Below, piece after piece: positions 34,762-44,896 of a DNA stretch of 64,000 nt (within the stretch, counting starts at the first letter, position 1; every line of letters begins with the position of its first letter). The notes below the pieces were generated by a model. It was not told the DNA's origin and ran no database searches. It saw nothing but the letters and a program-made list of their open reading frames with translations. A program made the translations under genes and the position numbers. Source of the stretch: JAAYAE01 sp963678395 (GTDB lineage: Bacteria > Bacillota > Negativicutes > Acidaminococcales > Acidaminococcaceae); assembly GCA_963678395.1 (NCBI GenBank), contig OY782827.1:558001-622000 (forward strand), read 5' to 3'.

Positions 34762-35262
34762 ATAAGAACAATAAAAAGAATATTATCTAAATTTCTAATT
34801 AATCATTTTTTCTCATATACACGTTTTTTTCTGATAAAAAGATGTTTACTAAATTGGACTGAGATTAAAATAGGCAAAGATACGAGAGTTGTGGGACCTA
34901 TATATTTTAGTAATGCAATAGAGCTTACAATTGGTAATAATTGTTGGATAGGGAAAAACATTAATTTAGATGGAAATGGCAAAATTGTCTTGGGTAATAA
35001 TATTGATATAGCTCCACATGTTGTAATTACAACCGGAGGACATATTATTGGTAATGGAAAAAGACGTGCAGGAAAAGGCATTATAAATAGTATTAGCATA
35101 GGTGATGGGTGCTGGATTGGAACAAATGCAACGATAGTTAATAATACTTCTATTGGTAAAGGCTGTGTGATTGCGGCAGGTAGCGTTGTTGTCAAAAGCA
35201 CTGAGGCAAATAAATTGTTAGCGGGAATTCCGGCAATAATTAAAAAAGATTTAAACGTTTAA
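34762..35262 (+). CDS. Hexapeptide-repeat acetyltransferase, start codon apparently lost
   Basis: The left-handed beta-helix repeats are clear (IGNNCWIGKNINLDGNGKIVLGNNIDIAPHVVITTGG, SIGDGCWIGTNATIVNNTSIGKGCVIAAGSVV), followed by LLAGIPAIIKK, as in WbbJ/LacA-type sugar O-acetyltransferases. Family-like sequence extends upstream of the first usable start (GTG 34891) through NHFFSYTRFFLIKRCLLNW to position 34762. There GGGAGAG sits at perfect distance from ATA, where ATG is expected. The gene is therefore either start-lost by ATG to ATA or begins weakly at ATA or GTG. It presumably acetylates the capsular sugar repeat. Confidence 0.7.
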   Translation: MRTIKRILSKFLINHFFSYTRFFLIKRCLLNWTEIKIGKDTRVVGPIYFSNAIELTIGNNCWIGKNINLDGNGKIVLGNNIDIAPHVVITTGGHIIGNGKRRAGKGIINSISIGDGCWIGTNATIVNNTSIGKGCVIAAGSVVVKSTEANKLLAGIPAIIKKDLNV

Positions 35263-35307
35263 CTATCAAAATGAATTAAAAGCATAAATCCAACGGGTGG
35301 TGCTCTA

Positions 35308-36270
35308 ATGATCAGCGTTATTATTCCTGTATACAATAGTGATAAGTTTCTAGAAGAATGTATGAATAGTATTCTAGCACAAACTTATACAGATTATGAA
35401 GTCATAATTGTCGATGATGGTTCAACTGATAATTCTAGCCAAATTATTAAAAATTACGCAAAACATTGTAATAAGATAAAAAGTTTTTTCCAAGAGAATA
35501 GGGGTGCAGCCCAGGCACGCAATTTTGCTATTGGAGCCGCTGAGGGTAAATAGCTTATGTTCGTTGATTCTGATGATTATTTAGCACCAGATGCCATGAC
35601 CTTGATGGTAGGCAAGTTAAATGAATTCAATGCTGACATGGAAATTGTTGGGCATATAAAATTTGACAATATTAATGCTAACGAGGAATATCTATATGAT
35701 TTAGATGACAATAGGTATTATACGAATATGGAAGCTCTTGATTTAATTTTAAAATTTAAAGTTAAGGGATATATTTGTGATAAATTGTTTTTGAGAGAGA
35801 ACTGGAATAAACTTAATCTAAAATTTGAAAATAACAGATATTGTGAAGATTGGTTCCCTATTGTAAAGTATATGATTAATGCTGAAAAAGTTGCTTTTGT
35901 TAATAAAGGCATATACTTTTATAGACAACATAGTGATTCTTCCATTCATACATCAAACATAAGAGTGATTAAGGATTATAATTATGCGGTTAAGACAACA
36001 ATTGATTATATGCAAAAAAAATCTATTAAAACAGATGCGTTAGAGACTTTTAAAATCCTTACATTTCTGGAAACGATACACGAACTATATTTGGTTCTTG
36101 GAACAAGTAAAAAAAATATATATAGTGAGTTGAGAGAAAATGGGCTTAATTCTTGGGATTTTAAAATAAAAAATTTGCTAAATAATAAAAATGTTTCAAC
36201 TAAAAAAAAATTGACCATTATATTATGGAAATTAAGAATATATCATTTAATGAAAAAGGTTAATTTTTAA
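35308..36270 (+). pseudogene. Glycosyltransferase family 2 with in-frame stop
   Basis: A GT-A glycosyltransferase: MISVIIPVYNSDKFLEECMNSILAQTYTDYEVIIVDDGSTDNSS, then AQARNFAIGAAEGK and, after the stop, MFVDSDDYL with the DxD metal site. TAG at 35551-35553 interrupts the frame two codons before MFVDSDD, with both sides in the same frame; a tyrosine codon is the likely ancestor. The full protein would be ~320 residues and would add a sugar to the polysaccharide unit at the membrane. As it stands the catalytic centre is split. Confidence 0.82.
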
Positions 36271-36521
36271 GTTTAAAAATAAGGAATAGAGTAAGATTAT
36301 GTTAACTTCCAGATACGTAAATTCATAGTAAAAAAGAGAGTATAATGAATTGCTAAAAAAGATTCAAGGTATACTTTGAAAAAACATATTGAATTTCATG
36401 TGAAGTGAGTCTAAATGCTATCTGTGCTAAAATAACTTTGGTAGGAACCAAAAAAGATTGGTTTAAAGAGCGGTTATTAAGTGAAGACGTTTAATAGTCT
36501 AATAAAGAAAAGAGAATGTTG

Positions 36522-37628
36522 ATGAAAATAGGGATTTTAACATTAAATGGTTTTGTGAATTATGGTAATAGATTACAAAATTATGCGTTAAAATATTTTT
36601 TGACACAATTTGTTGATTCATCAGTTGAAACCATATGGCATACAGAAAATAATTATTTGCCAGTAATATGGAAATTATCATGGAAAGTAGTAATAAAATA
36701 TATAATAAATTATAAAAATTTCCGGACATTAGTTAAAAACAATTATTTTGGGTGCAATATGATTAGACAATATAATTTCAAAAAATTCAGTGATAGTTAT
36801 CAAAAAATCAATTATTCATATAATTTATCTGAAGGTTTAGATTCCCAGTATGATTATTTTATTGTTGGTAGTGATCAAGTTTGGAATCCTTACGGAGGGG
36901 CTACTGCTTCTGAATTTTTGACATTCACGTCAAAAGACAAACGTATTGCCTATGCAGCTAGCATAGGGCTATCGTCTATTCCAAAAGAGAAAAGAAAAAA
37001 GTTTAAAAATTGGCTTGAAGGGATGAATTACATATCGGTTCGTGAAAAAAATGGCGCGGATATTATATTTGAATTAACTGGAAAGAGGGTACCTGTTTTA
37101 GTAGACCCAACATTGTTATTATCAAAAGAGGAATGGTCAATGATTGCTAAAAAACCTCTATGGTATAAGGATGAACGATATATGCTTATTTATTTTTTAG
37201 GTACAATATCGCTGGCTATACAATCTAAAATAGACGAGGTAGCGAAAAAATACGATTTAAAGATTATAAATTTGATGGATATTAGGAATCTTAATTGGTA
37301 TACGGCAGGTCCGGATGAATTTGTGTATCTAATAAAGCATAGCTGTTTGATTTACACGGACTCGTTTCATGGAGCAGTTTTTTCTATTATCATGAATCGA
37401 CCATTTATAGTATTTGATAGACGACAGACTGGCTTTAAAAATATGACATCACGTATCGAAAATTTATTAGAGCTGTTTGATTTGCAATCCCGACGTGGAA
37501 ATATTGAGAATAATTATGAAGTTCCTAATCTGATGGATGTAGATTATTCTAATGTTGAGGGTATCTTATCTGTTGAGAGAAAACGGTCTGAAGAATATAT
37601 AAAAAAAGCACTTAATATTAATAAATAG
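36522..37628 (+). CDS. Polysaccharide pyruvyl transferase family protein
   Basis: A 368-residue GT-B-like enzyme of the CsaB/WcaK family: KIGILTLNGFVNYGNRLQNYALKYFL at the start, DYFIVGSDQVWNP, AYAASIGLSSIPKEKRKKFKNWLEGMNYISVREKNGADI, PVLVDPTLLL and YTDSFHGAVFSIIMNRPFIVFDR. It would place pyruvyl or a related group on a surface polysaccharide, or act as a glycosyltransferase. The ATG at 36522 is favoured over 36516 because the AAAGAGA site would touch the latter. It is AT-rich like its neighbours, typical of transferred capsule genes. Confidence 0.85.
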   Translation: MKIGILTLNGFVNYGNRLQNYALKYFLTQFVDSSVETIWHTENNYLPVIWKLSWKVVIKYIINYKNFRTLVKNNYFGCNMIRQYNFKKFSDSYQKINYSYNLSEGLDSQYDYFIVGSDQVWNPYGGATASEFLTFTSKDKRIAYAASIGLSSIPKEKRKKFKNWLEGMNYISVREKNGADIIFELTGKRVPVLVDPTLLLSKEEWSMIAKKPLWYKDERYMLIYFLGTISLAIQSKIDEVAKKYDLKIINLMDIRNLNWYTAGPDEFVYLIKHSCLIYTDSFHGAVFSIIMNRPFIVFDRRQTGFKNMTSRIENLLELFDLQSRRGNIENNYEVPNLMDVDYSNVEGILSVERKRSEEYIKKALNINK

Positions 37629-37649
37629 CAGTAGTTAGGTGGTATTAAT

Positions 37650-39152
37650 TTGAATCAACGACGTATGGGCGCAGTATTATCATATGTATCAATGGGTATA
37701 AATATTTTAATTCAGTTTGCCTATGTTCCCTTATTACTGCGTTTTTTGTCAAACAATGAATATGGTTTGTATCAACTAATAGGGTCTTTGATAGCTTATA
37801 TGGCGGTTATGGATTTTGGACTGTCTACAACTATCGTTAGATATTACTATAAGTGTAAAGCGTTAAAGGATAAGCAGGGAGAAGAAAATATCCTTGCTAT
37901 ATTTTCCACTATATATGCTATTATTACTTTAGGGTGCGTTCTAATTGGACTTGCTTTATATTTTACTATTGATAGTGTTTATGGAAATACGTTAAGTATT
38001 GCAGCAATGTATTCTGCAAAAATAATGTTTTTGATTCTTCTTGGTAATATAGCGATTACTCTACCAGCTAATATATTTACAGCAGTGATTACGGTACATG
38101 AAAGATTTGTTTTCTTGCGATTAGTAGCTATTTTACAAACTTGCCTAAAACCTTTGGTGGTAATTTCGGTGTTTGCTTACGAAGCTAGCGCTATAAATTT
38201 AGTTATTATTAATACTGTGTTCAATCTTTTCGTTATAAGCTGTAATATATATTATTGTTATAAGAAGCTTAACCTTAAGATTAAGTTTCATTATTGGGAT
38301 AAAATGCTGGTAAAAGAAGTCTTAGCATTTTCGTTTTTTATATTTTTAAATGCAATTGTTGACCAAATTTATTGGAAAACGAGTCAATTAGTTTTAGGGG
38401 CAGTCATTGGAACGGCAGCTGTTGCCATTTATGCAATAGCAATCCAATTAGATATGGCATTCATGAACTTTTCAACAGGGATTAGTGGCGTTTTTTTGCC
38501 TAAATTATCAGCAATTGTTACAACTACCAAAAACATGACGGCTATAGATGACTTGTTTATTAAAATAGGAAGAATTCAATATTTAATCTTAGCCCTAATT
38601 TGCAGTGGTTTTTTGGTATATGGGAAACAATTCATTGTTCTTTGGGCTGGAGAAAGTTTTGAAGAATCATATTATATAGCAGCGATTATTATGGTGGCTT
38701 TGATTATACCGTTGATTCAAAATTTGGGGATTTCTATAATGCAGGCTATGAATAAACATGCGTTTCGGGCTAAAGTTTATGTAATTATTGCTTTACTTAA
38801 TTTCGCTATATCTATTCCTCTTGCTCATAAATACGGTGGTATTGGCTGTGCAATAGCTACTAGTGGGGCCTTGCTTTTAGGGAATGGACTACTTATTAAT
38901 ATATATTATTACAAAGTTATCCACTTAGATATATTCAGATTTTTTAAGGAAATCTTGAAATTAACCATACCGGTGTTAATAGTTGTATTTATTGCTCTAA
39001 TATTAGAACAATTCGTTACTAATGTTAGTATTCCAATATTGGTTGGTAAAATTGCATTGTATAGCATTCTTTATGGGATTATTTTATGGAAGTTTGGAAT
39101 GAATAAGTATGAAAAAAGTTTAATTATTGGATTGGTTCATGGAAAGTTATAA
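37650..39152 (+). CDS. Polysaccharide flippase (Wzx-like)
   Basis: A 500-residue membrane protein with 12-14 hydrophobic segments of the MATE-like/MOP polysaccharide transporter superfamily: MGAVLSYVSMGINILIQFAYVPLLLRFLSNNEYGLYQLIGS at the N-terminus and the EFGLYQL-type motif. It would flip the lipid-linked repeat unit across the inner membrane. The start is a TTG behind TAGGTGG. It shares direction with the surrounding capsule genes. Confidence 0.88.
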   Translation: MNQRRMGAVLSYVSMGINILIQFAYVPLLLRFLSNNEYGLYQLIGSLIAYMAVMDFGLSTTIVRYYYKCKALKDKQGEENILAIFSTIYAIITLGCVLIGLALYFTIDSVYGNTLSIAAMYSAKIMFLILLGNIAITLPANIFTAVITVHERFVFLRLVAILQTCLKPLVVISVFAYEASAINLVIINTVFNLFVISCNIYYCYKKLNLKIKFHYWDKMLVKEVLAFSFFIFLNAIVDQIYWKTSQLVLGAVIGTAAVAIYAIAIQLDMAFMNFSTGISGVFLPKLSAIVTTTKNMTAIDDLFIKIGRIQYLILALICSGFLVYGKQFIVLWAGESFEESYYIAAIIMVALIIPLIQNLGISIMQAMNKHAFRAKVYVIIALLNFAISIPLAHKYGGIGCAIATSGALLLGNGLLINIYYYKVIHLDIFRFFKEILKLTIPVLIVVFIALILEQFVTNVSIPILVGKIALYSILYGIILWKFGMNKYEKSLIIGLVHGKL

Positions 39153-39224
39153 TATTTTTAGTTCTTTGTTTTTGCAAGGGGTTTAAAAGGATACGGCAAA
39201 TAAGGCCTTTAGGTTGGTGAAAAA

Positions 39225-40394
39225 ATGATTAAGATTATTTCGAAGGATAAATGTTGTGGATGTTATGCTTGCTATAATGCTTGTCCTAAAGCTTGTATTA
39301 AAGTAGAACAAGATAACGAAGGATTTTGGTATCCGGTAGTTGACGAGGCGAAGTGTATTAACTGTGGGCTTTGCGAAAAAGTTTGCCCAGTTATAAATCC
39401 AGCAACATCTGAATTTGTTCCCATAGCATATGCTGCCATTAATAAAGATGAAAAAGTACGTTATGAAAGTTCGTCTGGGGGAGTTTTAACTTTATTAGCT
39501 GAATATGCGCTTAACAAGGGCGGAAGTGTTTTTGGGGCGATATTTAACAAAGATTTTGCTGTAACTCATCAAGAAATAACTACCATTGATGAGTTAAAAT
39601 TGTTGCGCGGTAGTAAATATGTTCAGAGTCGAATAAGCGATACATATAAAAAGGTTGAGGAGCGCTTAGTGAATGGTGGATTGGTTCTTTTTACGGGAAC
39701 ACCTTGCCAAGTAAATGGGTTAAAAACGTTTCTGGGAAAAGAGTATGAAAGTTTAATTTGTATGGATATTATTTGTCATGGAGTACCTTCTCCTTTGGTA
39801 TGGAAGAAATATGTTGCATATAGAATTTTTAAAGATGGAGAAATACTTAAGAGGATAACATTTCGGTTTAAAGATACAGGATGGAAACTATATTCCATTC
39901 TATTTGAATATGCAAATAAAATAGAATATAGGAGCAAATACAATAAAGATTTATATATGCAAGGATTTTTGCAAAATTTATATTTGCGGCCATCTTGCTA
40001 TAATTGTTCTTTTAAGACGGAGCAACGAGCAAGCGATTTTACATTAGCAGATTTTTGGGGAATAGAAAAGCTACTACCGGAAATGGATGATAACAAAGGA
40101 ACTTCATTAGTAGTAGTTCAATCAAAAAAAGGTGCCACTATATTTAATGCCATCATTAATAAAATGATTTATAAGTCAGTTTGCCTTGATGATGCCATCC
40201 ATTTTAATTCTTCTATGATAACTTCAGCTACAGTTAATAAAAAAAGAAGATTGTTTTTTGAAGAAATTGATGAATATGATAATATTGAGGATTTACTTAA
40301 TAAGTATACAAGAGTAACTTTATTGAAAAAAACGTTAGTATTTATAAAAATACGCATGAGACAAGTGCTGAGAAAATTAAAAAGCGAAATGTAA
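39225..40394 (+). CDS. Coenzyme F420 hydrogenase/dehydrogenase beta-subunit-like protein
   Basis: A 389-residue iron-sulfur protein with two N-terminal 4Fe-4S motifs (CCGCYACYNACPKACI and CINCGLCEKVCPV) and the FrhB N and C domains (SSSGGVLTLLAEYALNKGGSVFGAIF, LFTGTPCQVNGL, CMDIICHGVPSPLVWKKY). Members found in capsule loci beside pyruvyl transferases probably carry out a redox or reductive modification of the polysaccharide; the reaction is not established here. The ATG follows TTGGTGA. Confidence 0.85.
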   Translation: MIKIISKDKCCGCYACYNACPKACIKVEQDNEGFWYPVVDEAKCINCGLCEKVCPVINPATSEFVPIAYAAINKDEKVRYESSSGGVLTLLAEYALNKGGSVFGAIFNKDFAVTHQEITTIDELKLLRGSKYVQSRISDTYKKVEERLVNGGLVLFTGTPCQVNGLKTFLGKEYESLICMDIICHGVPSPLVWKKYVAYRIFKDGEILKRITFRFKDTGWKLYSILFEYANKIEYRSKYNKDLYMQGFLQNLYLRPSCYNCSFKTEQRASDFTLADFWGIEKLLPEMDDNKGTSLVVVQSKKGATIFNAIINKMIYKSVCLDDAIHFNSSMITSATVNKKRRLFFEEIDEYDNIEDLLNKYTRVTLLKKTLVFIKIRMRQVLRKLKSEM

Positions 40395-40740
40395 AAAAAT
40401 CAAACATAGGTTGAATAGTTTTCAGCAAGTTTTTCTCAAAGAATATCAATAAATATGAATTTTTTTATTAGGCTAAAGTTAGTTTACATTCAAGTTTAAA
40501 CTCTAAAATAAAAGTGGAAACTTTTGCTTGAAATACTTACGCAAAAATGAGCTGTAGGATATTAGTGCCTTTGCAACATAGTTATACGTTTTAGGGGACC
40601 TTGATTTCCAATTAAAGTGTAAGTAGAAGGTAGATTTTCATATATTTAATAATACAAAAGGAGATAGTCTTGGCAAAGTGATAATTTGCGTATTCTGCCT
40701 TTATGTAATAATATTTTATTAACACAAGGAGTAAGTACTA
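40395..40740. other. AT-rich gap without recognisable gene
   Basis: About 345 bp separate the FrhB-like gene from the acyltransferase remnant. I see no sizeable reading frame, hairpin or repeat. Two purine-rich Shine-Dalgarno-like sites (AAAAGGAG near 40660 and AAGGAG near 40725) are present. The second belongs to the acyltransferase, and the first precedes a three-codon frame only, so it may be a decayed gene start. Confidence 0.4.
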
Positions 40741-41854
40741 ATGCAAAATCTAACTAATCGTTAATCAAACTTTGAAATGTTAAGAATTATATCAATGACT
40801 ATGATTATTGGCTTACATTATTTTGGTATGGGCGGTGCATTATCTAATTTAATGCCATCTTCATATAATTACTATGTGGCCCATTTTTTTGAAAGTACAT
40901 TTATTGTAGGAGTAAACTGTTTTGTTTTGATTACAGGATATTTTCAAATAAATAAAAATTCAATACAAATCAGTAAGGTTATTGAATTTTTGTTTAATAT
41001 GTTATGCTATTCCCTGTTCTTTTATGCTATTGCAGTAGGTTTAGAATTGTTACCTTTAACCTATAAAGAGTTAGCAAAAGCTGTTTTCCCATTTTTTAGA
41101 GGCCTAAGATGGTTTATCGAAATTTATATTATCTTGTATTTATTTTCTCCATTTCTGAATCGTGGTTTAAATCAACTTAATAAAAGAGAGTTTAAAATTT
41201 TGTTAATTCTTATGCTTTTGTTTTTCTCAATAGGGGCATCGTTTTTGCCAAACCCACCTGTGAAGGATAATGGATATGGAATTATAACATTTGTTTTATT
41301 ATATTCAATAGGGGCTTATATAAAAAAGTTTTATATAATGAGTTATTCAAAAAAAGCATTATCTTGCTGGGTACTGTGTTTGTGCATTAATCACATTTTT
41401 GTTTAGCGTAGTATTGCCATATAAGTTCGGATTAAGTCGTATATGGGGGTATAACTTTATTTTTAATATATTTGGGTCAGTATTTTTGTTGTTGTTTTTT
41501 TCAAAGTTAAGTATTCAATCAATAAAGATAAATTATGTTTCTTCTTTTGTGCTGGGGGTTTATTTTGTACATACAGATCCATCTATTAAAAATTTAATAT
41601 ATAATAAAATTTTACATTGTAACCAATTTTGGTTTAGTCCTTTTTTCACACTACATGCTATTGGTTCTATTGTGATTGTTTATATTGTGGCAACAATTAT
41701 TGACATAGGTAGAACATGGGTATTTTTAAAATTATCGCGCTATACCGTTCCTTTCGGTAAAAAATATTTCCCAATATTTTGGGCGAAAATACCTAGTAAA
41801 AACAATTTTTGCGAGAACGTAAAAGGGGATGAGTTGTTCAGTAAAAGGAAGTAA
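40741..41854 (+). pseudogene. Acyltransferase 3 family membrane protein, stop plus frameshift
   Basis: The gene starts with ATG 40741 behind AAGGAG and reads MQNLTNR, then TAA (40762-40764), then SNFEMLRIISMTMIIGLHYFG, the usual start of O-acyltransferases of the acyltransferase 3 type; CAA (glutamine) is the likely ancestor of the TAA. A second lesion near 41388-41402 (T5 region) shifts the frame between CLCIN and TFLFSVVLPYKFG. The restored ~370-residue protein would have about ten membrane segments and would acylate the polysaccharide. Confidence 0.8.
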
Positions 41855-41880
41855 TTACTAGAACTAAGTATTCCGCTATA

Positions 41881-42039
41881 ATATCAGTACTGAAGTTTAA
41901 TGGGAAGAAATTAGCCGACAAGGAAATAATGCTAACAGATAAATTATTGGAAATGGAAAAGAGAACCGGTTTATCTACACGAAAGCTTGCCGAGGTTACA
42001 GGGCTTAGCAAAGATAAGGTATTGAGAAGTTTGAAATAG
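41881..42039 (+). pseudogene. Short remnant with C-terminal helix-turn-helix
   Basis: An open frame runs into this stretch and ends at TAG 42037-42039. Its last ~36 residues (after ATG 41929) read EMEKRTGLSTRKLAEVTGLSKDKVLRSLK, a helix-turn-helix like the C-terminal tail of RAYT-type transposases or of phage regulators. No complete gene is present and there is no start signal. It lies between the broken acyltransferase and ugd, so it is probably the end of a deleted gene. Confidence 0.45.
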
Positions 42040-42112
42040 CAGGTGCTATAAGGCAGGTTTATTCTTTCTTTAAAGATTTTTTCAACTATAATATAGAGGA
42101 GAGATTAATTAA

Positions 42113-43423
42113 ATGAAAATTGCAGTTGCCGGTACAGGCTACGTAGGTTTGGTTGCAGGGGTTTGTTTTGCCGAGATGGGGCATAACGTTACCTGCGTGG
42201 ATATTGATGAGGAGAAGATTGCTTTGATGCGTTCAGGTGTATCTCCCATATATGAAGCAGATTTAGAAGAGCTGATGCAGAAAAATTATGCTACAGGCAG
42301 CCTAAATTATACAACGGACTATGCAGCAGCCTATGCATCTGCAGATGCTGTTTTTATTGGGGTAGGAACCCCTGAGCAGCCTGATGGTTCGGCAAATTTA
42401 AGTTATATAGCGACTGTTGCTAGGCAGATTGCTGAAACAATAGAAAATGACTGCCTTGTTGTAGTAAAGTCAACAGTTCCTGTTGGTACAAACGACAAAG
42501 TTGAACAGTTCATTAAGGATTTTTTAGTCAGGGGTGTAAAGGTTGAAGTGGCTTCTAATCCGGAATTTTTGGCTCAAGGTTCAGCTGTACATGATACGCT
42601 TCACGCGGCAAGAATTATTATCGGGACTGAAAGCAAGTGGGCAGAAAACGTGTTAATGAAGATATATGAGCCATTTAATCTACCTATAGTCTCTGTAAAA
42701 AGAAGGTCAGCAGAGATGATTAAATATGCTTCTAATGACTTCTTGGCCCTTAAAATATCATATATGAACGATATTGCTAACCTTTGCGAGTTAGTGGGGG
42801 CAGATATTCAAGATGTTGCTAGGGGCATGAGCTATGATGAGCGTATAGGCAATAACTTTTTAAATGCCGGTATTGGTTATGGAGGTTCCTGCTTTCCAAA
42901 AGATACAAAGGCCTTAGCCTATCTTGCTGAAAAAAATGGTTACAAGTTGAAGACAGTTGAGGCGGCCATAGATGTTAATAAGGCTCAGAAAAAAATATTG
43001 TTCCAAAAAGCTTCTAACAGGCTTATTACGTTCAACAACTTAAAAGTGACGATTCTTGGACTTACCTTCAAACCTGGTACAGATGATTTGCGTGAAGCAC
43101 CGTCCCTAGATAATATCCCTCTTTTATTAGAACAAGGAGCAGATATTTGTGCTTTCGATCCGGTTGGCACAGAAAATTTCAAGAAGAAATATCCTGAGGG
43201 CAAAATCAGCCATGGGAGCATGAAGTATGCTGAGAATATTGAAGAGGCTCTAAAGGATGCAAATGTGTGCTTTATATTTACAGAGTGGGGTGACATCAAG
43301 GCAATTAAACCGGAAATATATAAGGCACTCATGAAAACGGCCCTTGTCTATGATGGAAGAAATATTTATGAAGTTAAGGCAATGAAAGCTGCTGGAGTCG
43401 AGTATTACTCTATTGGCAGATAA
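42113..43423 (+). CDS. UDP-glucose/GDP-mannose 6-dehydrogenase
   Basis: A 436-residue NAD-dependent dehydrogenase making UDP-glucuronate (or a related uronate). The Rossmann motif AGTGYVGLVAGVCFAEMGHNVTCVDID begins the protein. The central helix contains MIKYASNDFLALKISYMNDIANLCE, the catalytic cysteine is in GYGGSCFPKDTKAL, and the C-terminal UDP-binding domain has ILGLTFKPGTDDLREAPS. With the epimerase downstream it supplies UDP-glucuronate and UDP-galacturonate for the capsule. GAGGAGAG lies upstream of the ATG. The gene is intact, unlike several neighbours. Confidence 0.93.
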   Translation: MKIAVAGTGYVGLVAGVCFAEMGHNVTCVDIDEEKIALMRSGVSPIYEADLEELMQKNYATGSLNYTTDYAAAYASADAVFIGVGTPEQPDGSANLSYIATVARQIAETIENDCLVVVKSTVPVGTNDKVEQFIKDFLVRGVKVEVASNPEFLAQGSAVHDTLHAARIIIGTESKWAENVLMKIYEPFNLPIVSVKRRSAEMIKYASNDFLALKISYMNDIANLCELVGADIQDVARGMSYDERIGNNFLNAGIGYGGSCFPKDTKALAYLAEKNGYKLKTVEAAIDVNKAQKKILFQKASNRLITFNNLKVTILGLTFKPGTDDLREAPSLDNIPLLLEQGADICAFDPVGTENFKKKYPEGKISHGSMKYAENIEEALKDANVCFIFTEWGDIKAIKPEIYKALMKTALVYDGRNIYEVKAMKAAGVEYYSIGR

Positions 43424-43443
43424 ATGTGGAAGAAGGTATATGA

Positions 43444-44466
43444 GTGAATACTTTAGAAAGTTCTAAGACATACCTTGTCACCGGTGTCGCGGGGTTTATT
43501 GGTTTTTATTTGGCAAAAAGATTATTGGAACAGGGCTGTAAAGTAATAGGAATTGATAATATTAATGATTATTATGATATAAAGTTAAAACATGAACGGT
43601 TGGAAAAATTGCAACCTTTTAAGCAATTCAAATTTATTAAAGGGGATATTTCTGATAAAGAAGTGGTCATGAATCTTTTTGCGGAATATAAGCCTTATAT
43701 GGTTATAAATTTAGCTGCGCAAGCTGGAGTACTATATTCTATCGAGCACCCTGATGTTTATATTCAAAGCAATATAGTTGGATTCTATAATATTCTTGAA
43801 GCATGCAGGCATAATCCAGTGGCTCACCTAGTATATGCTTCCTCGAGTTCCATATATGGCTCCAATAAAAAAGTCCCATTTGCAGAGACTGATTTCGTGG
43901 ATCATCCGGTGTCCCTATATGCAGCTACCAAAAAATCCAATGAATTAATGGCCTATACATATAGTCACCTTTATAAAATTCCGGCAACAGGACTAAGATT
44001 TTTTACTGTCTATGGACCTATGGGAAGGCCGGATATGGCCTATTTTGCTTTTACTAATAAGTATTTTAATAATGAACCTATAAAAATATTTAATAATGGG
44101 GATTTTATCCATGACCTCTATCGTGATTTTACCTACATTGATGACATTGTAGAAGGTATTGTAAGGTTGTTGGCGCAACCGCCTAGCGAAGCGGAAGGCG
44201 TTCCTAACAAAATTTATAATATAGGAAATAATAACCCGGAAAAGCTCATGACTTTTATTGAAACTTTGGAAAAATGTCTGAGCAAGTCCTTGGGGAGAAG
44301 TGCTGTATTTGAAAAAATATTTGAACCTCTTAAATCTGGAGATGTGCAAGCAACTTATGCCTCTACGGATTTATTGCAAAAAGCAGTTGGATTTAAACCT
44401 AAAACATCAATTAAGGATGGTTTGCAAAAGTTCACGGATTGGTACGTTAGGGAATATAAAAGGTAG
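43444..44466 (+). CDS. NAD-dependent epimerase, probably UDP-glucuronate 4-epimerase
   Basis: A 340-residue extended SDR enzyme: VTGVAGFIGFYLAKRLLEQGCKVIGIDNINDYYDIKLKHERL (NAD site and the DNxNDYYD motif of glucuronate epimerases), the YASSSSIYG strand, catalytic YxxxK in YAATKKSNELMA, and GLRFFTVYGPMGRPDMAYFAF. It interconverts UDP-glucuronate and UDP-galacturonate, following the dehydrogenase directly upstream. The start is GTG 43444 with GAAGAAGG in front. Its stop codon merges into the first hairpin array. Confidence 0.9.
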   Translation: MNTLESSKTYLVTGVAGFIGFYLAKRLLEQGCKVIGIDNINDYYDIKLKHERLEKLQPFKQFKFIKGDISDKEVVMNLFAEYKPYMVINLAAQAGVLYSIEHPDVYIQSNIVGFYNILEACRHNPVAHLVYASSSSIYGSNKKVPFAETDFVDHPVSLYAATKKSNELMAYTYSHLYKIPATGLRFFTVYGPMGRPDMAYFAFTNKYFNNEPIKIFNNGDFIHDLYRDFTYIDDIVEGIVRLLAQPPSEAEGVPNKIYNIGNNNPEKLMTFIETLEKCLSKSLGRSAVFEKIFEPLKSGDVQATYASTDLLQKAVGFKPKTSIKDGLQKFTDWYVREYKR

Positions 44467-44855
44467 TGAAATTGCACAAAGTGAAACTTCACGTTCAGCA
44501 TCGATTTCATCGAAGTGCAGCTTTTGCTCCGCAAAGTGCAGCTGTTCCTGCGGAACGTGCAGTATTGGAAGCGTTGCTTCCAAAGTTAAGGAAAGTTTTT
44601 GTCCCAAAAACTAAAACTTATATAATTAAATCATTAAGTTCAGTTTTCGTTTACGAAAACTTCCATAACTTTCGAGCATACTCGAAAAGCTGCACTCAAC
44701 GAAGTTGAAGCTGCACTATGGCTTTGCTATAACTGCACTTTGCCGTAGGCAAATCTGCACAAGCTTTTCTTGCTTCACTGCCTTTCTTGCTTCACTTGTA
44801 GCTGAGCTACAACTTCACTGGAAACTATGTTTCCACTTCACTGCATTGATGCTGC
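44465..44855. repeat. Hairpin array 1
   Basis: A tandem series of short perfect hairpins with conserved linkers. Left half: TCGAT-TTC-ATCGA type (44501-44513), TTTGC-TCC-GCAAA (44523-44535), GTTCC-TGC-GGAAC (44544-44556), TTGGAAGC-GTT-GCTTCCAA (44565-44583) and AGTTTTTG-TCC-CAAAAACT (44594-44612), joined by GTGCAG-like linkers. Right half: TTCGAG-CATA-CTCGAA (44671-44686), CAAC-GAA-GTTG (44697-44707), TTTGCC-GTA-GGCAAA (44739-44753), TGTAGC-TGA-GCTACA (44797-44811) and GGAAAC-TAT-GTTTCC (44820-44834), joined by CTGCACT and then ACTTCACT. The last two units are exactly 23 bp apart. There is no credible coding content. Confidence 0.9.
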
Positions 44856-44896
44856 AGGTAAATCAGAGGGAAAGAAATTTTAAGGGGTGGGGAACT

